A stretch of 64,000 nt of DNA from Fructobacillus evanidus (GTDB lineage: Bacteria > Bacillota > Bacilli > Lactobacillales > Lactobacillaceae). The position numbers were made by a program, and so were the translations under genes. The notes under the pieces were generated by a model. That model had not been told where the DNA came from, ran no database searches, and saw nothing but the letters and a program-made list of their open reading frames with translations. The stretch covers positions 170,617-234,616 of the forward strand of contig NZ_CAUZLM010000002.1 in NCBI RefSeq assembly GCF_963580165.1, read 5' to 3'. Shown one piece after another: positions 18,147 to 25,387 of the stretch; the first letter of the stretch is position 1, and the number at the start of each line of letters is the position of its first letter.

Positions 18147-18922
18147 TACTTTCCCTCCTCTTGATGGGCAATGGCTACCAGTGCCACCATCTTGTTTAAA
18201 TCTTTGTACCCCTTTGTTTCCGCCCCAGAACTCACATCAACAAAAGCGGGCTGATAAAGCTGCAGTAAATCGCTGAGATTATTAGGTTGAATTCCGCCAG
18301 CCACAAATAAATGAGTCGGTGTTAAACCGGCTAACCGCTGCCAATCTAGTCGCTGACCAGATCCAGCACCAGCATCAACCATTAAAAAATCAACTAGGTC
18401 GAGATTACTGGCTAGCTGTTCGTCCAAACGGCCACTAAAATTGGCTAAAGCCAAATCACTGACTGGGTGTTCGTCCGAACTCCCATTAATTTCGGCTAAA
18501 TTCAAATCGCTGTCTAGACGCTCTGTCAAGCCGTCATTTCCCTTTTTTAATCGACGCAGCCGAAGCTGATTTTGCCAGCCCTTAGCCTGGTCAATGGCAT
18601 CATCACCGACCAAAGCTTGGATAATCGGCACACCGGCCTCCCGCAACCGCCGAACTTCGTCAATCGGTCGCTGACCATGCAGCTGAATCATTTGAATCGT
18701 CCCCGTTTCAACCAATCCCAAAATCATTTCAACCGGTTCAGCAACGAAAACGCCGACCAGGGGAATCTGTTCAGCCAGCGCCTGGCGCACTACTAAAGCC
18801 TCTTCTGCCGTGACCTGGTGGCGACCGGGAGCAAAGACTACCCCCACCAAATCAGGGCGCGCCTCGTTGGCCATCAAGGCCTCTTCCTTGGACATCAAGC
18901 CACAAATTTTAATCTTGGTCAT
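18146..18922 (-). CDS. trpF: Phosphoribosylanthranilate isomerase with a repeat-containing insertion
   Basis: A 258-residue TIM-barrel isomerase, about 50 residues longer than usual. The catalytic Cys is in IKICGLMS, with GVVFAPGRHQV following. The catalytic Asp is in FLMVDAGAGSGQ and the phosphate loops are FVAGGI and DVSSGAE. The extra length falls between QNQLRLRRL and LVDFLMVDA. It contains diverged tandem 17-residue units (starting DLNLAEI, then DLALANF, then NLDLVDF), so a 51-bp segment has been duplicated in frame just before the last active-site strand. ATG at 18922 overlaps the end of trpC. Confidence 0.92.
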   Translation of the reverse strand: MTKIKICGLMSKEEALMANEARPDLVGVVFAPGRHQVTAEEALVVRQALAEQIPLVGVFVAEPVEMILGLVETGTIQMIQLHGQRPIDEVRRLREAGVPIIQALVGDDAIDQAKGWQNQLRLRRLKKGNDGLTERLDSDLNLAEINGSSDEHPVSDLALANFSGRLDEQLASNLDLVDFLMVDAGAGSGQRLDWQRLAGLTPTHLFVAGGIQPNNLSDLLQLYQPAFVDVSSGAETKGYKDLNKMVALVAIAHQEEGK

Positions 18923-19706
18923 GGGCCCGCTCCCCCAGTCCTGCTTCAATAAAGGCTTTTGGATCAGCCGCCTTCATCAAGGCCTCCCCGATAAGCACAC
19001 CATTGATTCCTAAGGATTGCAGGTGCACAATATCTGACGGTTTTTTCACGCCACTTTCGGCAATAAAGGCAACGGAATCGGGCACCAAATCAAAGAGTCG
19101 TTGGCTGTTGTCAAAGGAAACCGTAAAATCCTTCAAGTTGCGGTTATTAACCCCAATCATCTTGGCACCGACGGCCAGTGCTTGGCTGATTTCATCCTCG
19201 TCGTGTGCCTCAACTAAAACAGCCAGTCCTAAACTTTCAGCTAAGTTCAAATAGGCTTGCAAGTCCTCTGGCGACAAAATGGCCACAATCAACAGAATAA
19301 TGCTCGCGCCCGCCACCTTTGCCTGATAGATCATGTAGGGGTCGATAACAAAGTCCTTCCGCAAAACGGGGCTAGTCATCGCTGGTGCAATCTCAGCCAA
19401 ATAGTCTAATTTTCCCAAAAAGTAATCCGGCTCGGTTAAAACCGAAATGGCCGTTGCGCCGGCTTGATCATAGGTTTGGGCAATTTCTTGATAAGGAAAA
19501 TCAGTCGCAATCAAGCCCTTGGAAGGCGAGGCCTTTTTGACCTCGGCAATCACGTGAATCCCCGGTGCTAAAAAACGGTCGTAAACGTCCTGCGGGTCTG
19601 CCACCGGCAGTGCTTCTGCCTGCGCTTTCAAATCAGCTACTGGCACTGCTTCTTTTTCTTTTACGAGCCGTCTTTTGGTGGCGGCCACTAAATCATCTAG
19701 AATCAT
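18909..19706 (-). CDS. trpC: Indole-3-glycerol phosphate synthase
   Basis: A 265-residue TIM barrel that decarboxylates and cyclises CdRP to indole-3-glycerol phosphate. Family motifs are VIAEVKKASPSKG with the catalytic lysine, VLRKDFVIDPYMIYQA, VEAHDEDE, GVNNRNLKDF and AESGVKKPSD. GGAGG lies 8 nt before the ATG, which overlaps the trpD stop as ATGA. It lies downstream of trpD in the standard trp order. Confidence 0.96.
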   Translation of the reverse strand: MILDDLVAATKRRLVKEKEAVPVADLKAQAEALPVADPQDVYDRFLAPGIHVIAEVKKASPSKGLIATDFPYQEIAQTYDQAGATAISVLTEPDYFLGKLDYLAEIAPAMTSPVLRKDFVIDPYMIYQAKVAGASIILLIVAILSPEDLQAYLNLAESLGLAVLVEAHDEDEISQALAVGAKMIGVNNRNLKDFTVSFDNSQRLFDLVPDSVAFIAESGVKKPSDIVHLQSLGINGVLIGEALMKAADPKAFIEAGLGERAHDQD

Positions 19707-20716
19707 TCAACGGCCTCCACAGTGGTTAAGGTTGTCAGCAAATCAGCAGCCCGACCATCATCGAGGGCCTCCTGGGCTAATTTCACACCCTCTTCAATCG
19801 TAATGGCTGGATTAACGGCATTCAGGCCAATGGCCGCGTTCAAGACCACGATATCGCGCTTGGCTCCCCGTTCCTCACCAGCTAAGATGGCCCGGGTAAT
19901 GGCCGCATTCTCCTGTGCCGTCCCACCAACAATCTCCTCTTTGGTTGCCCGGGTCAAGCCGAAGTCCTCAGGAGTAATCGTTTGGAACTGAATGTTGTCA
20001 CCCCGCAATTGCACTAACTTGGTTGGCGCTGAAATGGAAGCTTCATCGAGACCGTCCGTTCCATACAAAATGTTGGCTGACTGGACACCGAGCTGGTGCA
20101 AAACCTGAGCCATTGGTTCCAACAACGCCCCATCATAAACGCCCAAAACCATTTGCTTAGGTTCGGCTGGATTGGCCAATGGTCCCAAGACGTTAAAGAT
20201 AGTCCGAATACCCAAACCGCGGCGCACAGGGGCCACATACTTCATCGCTTGATGGTACTTTTGGGCAAAAAGAAAGGTAAAGTGGTTATCCTTTAGCATT
20301 TGTTCGGCCTGGTCAACCTCCTGGTTAATGGGGAAACCAAGGGCCTCTAAGACATCGGCAGCACCACTCTTTGAAGATGTGGCTCGGTTGCCATGCTTGA
20401 CCACGTCATAACCCAGACTGGCGATGACCAAGCCCGCCGTTGATGAGATGTTAAAGGAATTGGAATGGTCACCACCGGTACCGACGATGTCCAAGCCCGC
20501 TGGTTGCTTAGGGAATTCTAAGGCTGCTTGGCGCATGGCTTGGGCAGCCCCAGCAATTTCATCGGCCGTTTCACCCTTCGCCGTTAAGGCCGTCAAAAGG
20601 GCGGCAATCTGAATTTCTTCGGCTTGGCCGGTCATGATTTCGCTGATAACCTCGGCTGCCTCATCGAACGTTAAATTTTGCTGTTGACTGACTGTTTGAA
20701 TGGCTGTTTTAATCAT
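19703..20716 (-). CDS. trpD: Anthranilate phosphoribosyltransferase
   Basis: A 337-residue enzyme transferring phosphoribose from PRPP to anthranilate. It has the PRPP motif DIVGTGGDHSNSFNIS, the KHGNRATSSKSGAAD loop and the conserved VRRGLGIRTIFNVLGPLANP region. It overlaps the end of trpG by 8 nt, with GGGAGAGAAG before the ATG. Confidence 0.96.
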   Translation of the reverse strand: MIKTAIQTVSQQQNLTFDEAAEVISEIMTGQAEEIQIAALLTALTAKGETADEIAGAAQAMRQAALEFPKQPAGLDIVGTGGDHSNSFNISSTAGLVIASLGYDVVKHGNRATSSKSGAADVLEALGFPINQEVDQAEQMLKDNHFTFLFAQKYHQAMKYVAPVRRGLGIRTIFNVLGPLANPAEPKQMVLGVYDGALLEPMAQVLHQLGVQSANILYGTDGLDEASISAPTKLVQLRGDNIQFQTITPEDFGLTRATKEEIVGGTAQENAAITRAILAGEERGAKRDIVVLNAAIGLNAVNPAITIEEGVKLAQEALDDGRAADLLTTLTTVEAVE

Positions 20717-21308
20717 GGTTCTTCTCTCCCGTATATGCTAAGAAATTAGTAAAAATTTGTTTGGCGGCCGCTTGGTCCGTCATAATCGATTCGGGGTGAA
20801 ATTCAACCCCGTAAACGTGGTTCTCTTCATCGGCGACCGCCTGGATAGTGCCATCATCGGCCTGGGCAGTCACGGCTAAGTGATTGGGGATGGTGGCTGG
20901 ATCAATCATCAAGGAATGGTAGCGCCCAACCGTAAAGGTTGTCGGGCAACTGGCTAAAATGCCCGCCGATTGATTGCCCTGCTGGTGAATCAGACTCGTC
21001 TTCCCGTGCATAAGAGGAGCCGAGACAATCTTGGCCCCATAAACCTCGCCAATCGCTTGGTGCCCGAGGCAAACACCGAGGACGGGCACCCGCCCGATGG
21101 CCGCTGCCAAAACGGTATTGAGGTTCCCGGCCTGATTTGGCCGACCCGGTCCCGGTGATAATATCAGCCCCTTCAACGTTGGCTCGTCCAGGTCCTCAAC
21201 GCTTACCTGATCATTTTTCACCACCTTGATGGTCTGCTTGGTCAACTTGCCAATTTCTTGGTAGAGGTTATAGGTAAAGCTGTCATAATTATCAATTAGT
21301 AATAGCAT
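20709..21308 (-). CDS. trpG: Anthranilate synthase glutamine amidotransferase component
   Basis: A 199-residue class I glutamine amidotransferase that supplies ammonia to TrpE. The N-terminus is the usual LLLIDNYDSFTYN, the nucleophile is the Cys of GVCLGHQAIG, and the His-Glu pair is in GVEFHPESI. It overlaps trpE by 17 nt and has AAAGGAGG before the ATG. The same subunit often serves folate (PabA role); whether it does here cannot be told. Confidence 0.95.
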   Translation of the reverse strand: MLLLIDNYDSFTYNLYQEIGKLTKQTIKVVKNDQVSVEDLDEPTLKGLILSPGPGRPNQAGNLNTVLAAAIGRVPVLGVCLGHQAIGEVYGAKIVSAPLMHGKTSLIHQQGNQSAGILASCPTTFTVGRYHSLMIDPATIPNHLAVTAQADDGTIQAVADEENHVYGVEFHPESIMTDQAAAKQIFTNFLAYTGEKNHD

Positions 21309-22866
21309 CGGCCGCCTCCTTTGTGACCAAGTCCAACATCAACCGGCTTTTATTTTCAAATTCTCGGTACTCTTCCTCCGGGCTACTGTCAGCAACAATC
21401 CCGGCACCAGCATGGACAACCAGGTGCTGATCCTTTTGGTAGGCTAAGCGAATGCCGATGCAGATATCGAGGTCGCCATCAAAACCAATCGTGCCAATGC
21501 CACCACCGTAAATGCCCCGCTTGCGGTCCTCCAATTGATTGATAATCTGCATGGCCGAAATTTTGGGCGCCCCCGATAACGTTCCAGCTGGTAAAGTCGC
21601 CGCCAGAATATCGACAGGGGTTAAATCAGCCTGGGCTTGGCTTTCGATTGTCGAACCAAGGTGCATCACATTTGGAAAGTAAAGCAGGTGGCGCAGTTTC
21701 GTAACGGCGACTGTGCCAAATTGGCTAACTCGACCCAAATCATTGCGCCCCAGATCAACTAACATATTATGTTCCGCCAGTTCTTTTTCACTGTGCTGCA
21801 GTTCCTGGGCAAAGAAGCGATCCTCTTCTGCTGTTTTCCCCCGCCGCCTGGTACCCGCTAGCGGATACGAGAACAACCGGTCGCCGGTCTTCTTAATCAA
21901 TGTTTCCGGTGAAGCCCCGGTTGCCTGATAATCACCGTTCTCAAAGTAGAACTGGTAAGGCGACTGTGGGCCATCCTGAAGCCTGGTAAAGACACCAGGT
22001 AAAATCTTCCGGTTACCCGTTTTTGCTAGGTAAGGATTGGATAAAATCAGCTGAAAGATATCACCGGCATGGATGTGTTCTTTCGTTATTTGTACTCGGT
22101 CGCTGAAGGCGGACCGCGTAAATTGATTGATAAATGTTAATGTTGGCTGGATTTGAATTTCTTCACCCTCCAACGACTCATTCAAAGTTAACGCCGGCTT
22201 GCTTTCAATCTCGGCTTCCTTAAGTGACTCATGGTTGAAGCCATCCTGATTTTCCTGCTCGGCAACTGCTAAATCATTTGCCTGAACCCGATCCATGATT
22301 TCATCAGCCTGGTCCGCCAAATCATTTAGTTCTTGTTGAACCTTTTCAAAGTCGTTCTCAAGCCGGTCGGACGCCACCGTTTGGCTTAAAATCAGTTCTT
22401 TGGTCTCGTGCCGATAATTAGCAACCACCTTTGGTAAAAATAATTCGAAATCCGCTAAACCAAGATCATCTTGGGCCGGTGCTAAGTGAACATCGGGGTG
22501 ATAGCGGACAAAATCATAGGCGAAGTAGCCAATCAACCCGGCCACAAAGGGGATGGTATCAGTCACCTTTGGAATTTTGTACTGTTGATAAAGCTGATTT
22601 AAAAAGGCAATTGGGTCACCTTGCTTGGTTTCAACTGAACCATCTGTGTTCGTCACTTGGATTTGACCATCACGACCGGTAATCGTTTGCTCAAGCGAGA
22701 GGAAGAAGGTGGTCACGCCCTCACGTTGAAAGATCATCGTCTGATCCTTGGTTGTCCCCAGTTCCTTCACCAACACCACTGGGTCAAAATTGCTTATTTT
22801 TTTGCTAACAATCACTGGCAGGAAGGGATATTCTTGGCCATATTGCTTTAGGTCTGTCTGATTCAA
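21292..22866 (-). CDS. trpE: Anthranilate synthase component I with a low-complexity insertion
   Basis: A 524-residue chorismate-binding enzyme, first gene of the trp operon. Active-site motifs in order: IFQLILSNPY, ATGASPETLI, YPLAGTRRRG, DLGRNDLGRVSQFG, LPAGTLSGAPKISAM, GIYGGGIG and HAGAGIVADSSPE. TTG at 22866 is chosen because GAGGTGA lies 7 nt before it. The upstream ATG at 22917 lies inside the T-box terminator hairpin and cannot be the normal start. Before the conserved domain there is an acidic linker with two diverged copies of an 18-residue unit (around NHESLKEAEI and NESLEGEEI). Confidence 0.94.
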   Translation of the reverse strand: MNQTDLKQYGQEYPFLPVIVSKKISNFDPVVLVKELGTTKDQTMIFQREGVTTFFLSLEQTITGRDGQIQVTNTDGSVETKQGDPIAFLNQLYQQYKIPKVTDTIPFVAGLIGYFAYDFVRYHPDVHLAPAQDDLGLADFELFLPKVVANYRHETKELILSQTVASDRLENDFEKVQQELNDLADQADEIMDRVQANDLAVAEQENQDGFNHESLKEAEIESKPALTLNESLEGEEIQIQPTLTFINQFTRSAFSDRVQITKEHIHAGDIFQLILSNPYLAKTGNRKILPGVFTRLQDGPQSPYQFYFENGDYQATGASPETLIKKTGDRLFSYPLAGTRRRGKTAEEDRFFAQELQHSEKELAEHNMLVDLGRNDLGRVSQFGTVAVTKLRHLLYFPNVMHLGSTIESQAQADLTPVDILAATLPAGTLSGAPKISAMQIINQLEDRKRGIYGGGIGTIGFDGDLDICIGIRLAYQKDQHLVVHAGAGIVADSSPEEEYREFENKSRLMLDLVTKEAADAITN

Positions 22867-22894
22867 CTCTTGGTCACCTCGTTTCGTTTTTTCA

Positions 22895-23229
22895 ACTAAA
22901 AAATCCGCCCATAACAACGCAATTTATGCTTTGTTAAGGACGGAATTTCTCCGCGGTGCCACCTTAATTAGACTAAAAAACTGATTTCTTCGACAAAAAA
23001 GCCGACGAAAAAAGTCCTTAGCCCCTCCTTAGCGAGATACCAACATATCCCCGACAACTGACGTATGCCTGACGTTTCCCCATACTCGAGCGAATACTCT
23101 TTCAGAAGAACCCTCCGTGGTCCATTTAACTGCCTGCGTTCCATCACCTTCCCAGCATCGGCGACTCTCTTAGCGTGCACAACAATCTTGATCTCCACAT
23201 CATTGGTTTTTATGGACGAACTATTTAAT
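22895..23229 (-). promoter_or_regulatory. Tryptophan T-box leader with terminator/antiterminator
   Basis: The minus strand carries the T-box core AAGGTGGCACCGCGG at 22965-22951, which pairs with the tRNA acceptor end. Further upstream, TGG at 23124-23122 followed by ACCACGG sits in the specifier-loop position and reads tryptophan. A terminator hairpin (22943-22905, CCGTCC with GGGCGG and AACAA with TTGTT) is followed by a T-run at about 22903-22897. Uncharged tRNA-Trp should favour the antiterminator and switch on trpE-A. Open reading frames crossing this stretch are not genes. Confidence 0.93.
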
Positions 23230-23236
23230 TGCCCTC

Positions 23237-23265
23237 AGTTTAATCACTAAATGAAAAACTGTCAA
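23237..23265 (-). promoter_or_regulatory. Promoter of the trp operon
   Basis: TTGACA (23265-23260), 17 bp, TAAACT (23242-23237) on the minus strand, placed directly before the T-box leader. Confidence 0.8.
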
Positions 23266-23425
23266 GGAAAATGAGGATTATTTTCATTTTTTAGAATTAA
23301 AAAAGAAATCAATCCAAGAAATAGCCATCAATAACCGACCTTTTCTTGTTATATAGTCTATTATTTAGCCATCACACAAAATGAACGAAAAAAAGAATAA
23401 AATGAGAAAAAAATGATAATAACTC

Positions 23426-23454
23426 TTGCAAAAACAAATTTCTTATGTTTTAAT
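23426..23454 (+). promoter_or_regulatory. Promoter of the aromatic (aro) operon
   Basis: TTGCAA (23426-23431), 17 bp and extended -10 TGTTTTAAT (-10 at 23449-23454), about 30 nt before the leader peptide. Confidence 0.75.
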
Positions 23455-23485
23455 TAAAGCAACTTAACGGAAAGGGATTCCAACA

Positions 23486-23545
23486 ATGAAAAAACCATCA
23501 GCACAAATGATGAGTCGTTATTATGGCTTTTATTACTTTAGATAG
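23486..23545 (+). CDS. Tyr/Phe-rich leader peptide of the aro operon attenuator
   Basis: A 19-codon open reading frame encoding MKKPSAQMMSRYYGFYYFR, with AAAGGG 9 nt before the ATG. Four tyrosines and two phenylalanines fall within eight codons near its end. It sits just after the promoter and just before a chain of mutually exclusive hairpins ending in a terminator, 200 nt ahead of aroE. This is the layout of a ribosome-stalling attenuation leader such as pheL or the trp leader. I infer that low charged tRNA-Tyr (and perhaps Phe) stalls the ribosome here. Confidence 0.85.
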   Translation: MKKPSAQMMSRYYGFYYFR

Positions 23546-23724
23546 CACGTCCAATTCTCGATGCGGACGTGCTCAAGCGTACGCATCTAGGTAATAAAGT
23601 CATCTTTGTGTTGGCCGACTAGATGTAACACCTAGTCGGTAATCGATGGCAATCATGATGGAATCTTTTCTTTCTCACTGTGAGCAATCAGCCGACTAGG
23701 TTAATACCTAGCCGGCTTTTTTAT
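23525..23724 (+). promoter_or_regulatory. Multi-segment transcription attenuator of the aro operon
   Basis: Six segments can be read. Segment 1 (23525-23543, inside the leader codons) pairs with segment 2 (23585-23601) around a perfect 9-bp hairpin (23544-23573). Segment 3 CCGACTAG (23615-23622) pairs with segment 4 CTAGTCGG (23632-23639). Segment 5 (23690-23700) pairs with segment 6 (23707-23717) and is followed by TTTTTT: the terminator. Alternatives also exist. CATCTAG of segment 2 (23584-23590) pairs with CTAGATG of segment 3 (23619-23625), and ACCTAGTCGG of segment 4 (23630-23639) pairs perfectly over 10 bp with CCGACTAGGT of segment 5 (23692-23701). Stalling on segment 1 would thus pass on to an antiterminated state. 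Confidence 0.82.
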
Positions 23725-23747
23725 TTAAATCAGAAAGGAAGAATCAC

Positions 23748-24626
23748 ATGACAAGAATTGATGGACACACCTACTTAATTGGCTTGATGGCCTACCCCAT
23801 CCGCCACTCCATGTCACCAACCATGCACAACACCGCCTTCGAGGCCTTGAACCTGAACTTCGTTTACCTGGCTTTTGATGTCCCAGCCGAGAAACTCAAG
23901 GATGGTGTCGCTGCTATCCGAACCTTAGACATGCGCGGTTCCAACGTTTCAATGCCCAATAAGCAGGCCATCATCCCCTACCTCGACAAGCTCGATATTT
24001 CGGCCGAGCTCAACCAAGCCGTCAACACTGTGGTCAACGATAACGGCGTCTTAACTGGTTACACCACTGACGGTGTCGGCTTCGTCACTGATTTAAAGAA
24101 AAAAGGCCATGAAGTTGCTGGAAAAAAGATGGTCTTAATTGGTGCCGGTGGTGCCGGAACACCGATTGCAACCCAGTCCGCACTCGATGGTCTCATCGAA
24201 ATCAGAATCTTCAACCGCCACGACGGCCGCTTCGACCACGCACAAGAAACCGTTGACATCATTAATGAAAAAACCAATTGCCAGGCCAGCTTAACAGACC
24301 TCGCTAATCAAGTGGCTTTAAAAGAAGCCCTTGCTTGGGCCGACATCTTCTGTGATGCCACTGGCGTTGGCATGAAGCCACTGGAAGATCAAAGCCTTGT
24401 CGAAGATTCAACCTGGTTCAAAAAGGACCTGGTCGTTTACGACACAGTCTACGCCCCAAGAGAAACCAAGCTTATGACCATTGCCAAGAACGCTGGCGTC
24501 GACCACGTATACAACGGCTTGGGCATGATGATTGAGCAAGGCGCCGCCGCTTTCAAACTTTGGACCGGCCAAGACATGCCAATCGACCTCGTCCAAGCAG
24601 CAATTGAGGAGAAGGACCAACAATGA
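23748..24626 (+). CDS. aroE: Shikimate (quinate/shikimate) dehydrogenase, YdiB-like
   Basis: A 292-residue NAD(P)-dependent dehydrogenase reducing 3-dehydroshikimate to shikimate. Substrate motifs IRHSMSPTMHN and VSMPNK carry the catalytic lysine; the latter is the YdiB form rather than the AroE form NVTxPHK. The Rossmann motif is VLIGAGGAGTP. The nearest described group is therefore YdiB, which also oxidises quinate, but the biosynthetic operon suggests the AroE role. AAAGGAAG lies before the ATG. First structural gene after the attenuator; the stop overlaps aroD as ATGA. Confidence 0.92.
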   Translation: MTRIDGHTYLIGLMAYPIRHSMSPTMHNTAFEALNLNFVYLAFDVPAEKLKDGVAAIRTLDMRGSNVSMPNKQAIIPYLDKLDISAELNQAVNTVVNDNGVLTGYTTDGVGFVTDLKKKGHEVAGKKMVLIGAGGAGTPIATQSALDGLIEIRIFNRHDGRFDHAQETVDIINEKTNCQASLTDLANQVALKEALAWADIFCDATGVGMKPLEDQSLVEDSTWFKKDLVVYDTVYAPRETKLMTIAKNAGVDHVYNGLGMMIEQGAAAFKLWTGQDMPIDLVQAAIEEKDQQ

Positions 24627-25375
24627 AAACACTAACCTGTCACAATACCATCATCGGGGAAAACGACCAAAGTGCCATTGCCCTCCCGATTGTCGCAGCC
24701 AACTTAGCCGAACTGAAAGAGCAACTGCCGGCTATTAAGGAAAGCCAACCTGATTTAGTCGAATGGCGGATTGACCACCTCGACCACACGCCAGAATTAA
24801 AGGACTTAAAAGAGATTCGAGCCGCCCTAACGGCTGGCCTAGGTGACCTTCCCATTATCGCCACCTTTCGAACACAAGGTGAAGGCGGTGCCATGCCCCT
24901 TGAAGAAGCAGCTTACGGCGACCTTTTGGCTAGCCTAGCTCAAAGTGATTTTGACCTAATCGATGTCGAAGTTGACCACGACCAAAAATTGGTTGAAAAG
25001 GCCATCCAAACTATCCATGATCAGAACCGCCAAGTGATTGCCAGTTACCACAATTTCCAATCAACCCCAACCAACGCCTTTTTACAAAATCAATTTGAAA
25101 AAATGGCCAACTTGAAGGCAGACATGGCCAAGATTGCCGTTATGCCAACCACCAAGGCCGACGTTTTACGCCTCTTAACCGCCAGCCAAACCGCTCAGGA
25201 AAGCCTGGCCATCCCCATCGTCACAATGGCCATGGGGGAACTTGGCAAAATCAGTCGAATCGCCGGTCAACTAAGCGGGTCAGCGATTACCTTCGCCAGC
25301 CTTGATGAAGCCAGCGGGTCAGCTCCCGGCCAGCTCACCATCGCTCAAATTCGTCAAGTCTTTCAGCTACTCTAA
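24623..25375 (+). CDS. aroD: Type I 3-dehydroquinate dehydratase
   Basis: A 250-residue type I enzyme that dehydrates 3-dehydroquinate through a Schiff base. DLVEWRIDHL carries the substrate glutamate and arginine, SYHNF the catalytic histidine, and AKIAVMP the Schiff-base lysine. Its start overlaps the aroE stop by 4 nt. It is followed after 12 nt by the transporter-chorismate mutase gene. Confidence 0.95.
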   Translation: MKTLTCHNTIIGENDQSAIALPIVAANLAELKEQLPAIKESQPDLVEWRIDHLDHTPELKDLKEIRAALTAGLGDLPIIATFRTQGEGGAMPLEEAAYGDLLASLAQSDFDLIDVEVDHDQKLVEKAIQTIHDQNRQVIASYHNFQSTPTNAFLQNQFEKMANLKADMAKIAVMPTTKADVLRLLTASQTAQESLAIPIVTMAMGELGKISRIAGQLSGSAITFASLDEASGSAPGQLTIAQIRQVFQLL

Positions 25376-25387
25376 GGAGAAATCGTT

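Noticed and set aside
22867..22917. Longer trpE start at ATG 22917
   Set aside because: It lies in the T-box terminator hairpin and has no ribosome binding site; TTG at 22866 has a strong one.
22968..23250. Open reading frames across the trp leader on either strand
   Set aside because: The region is fully explained by the T-box leader RNA; the frames have no ribosome binding site or protein-like composition.
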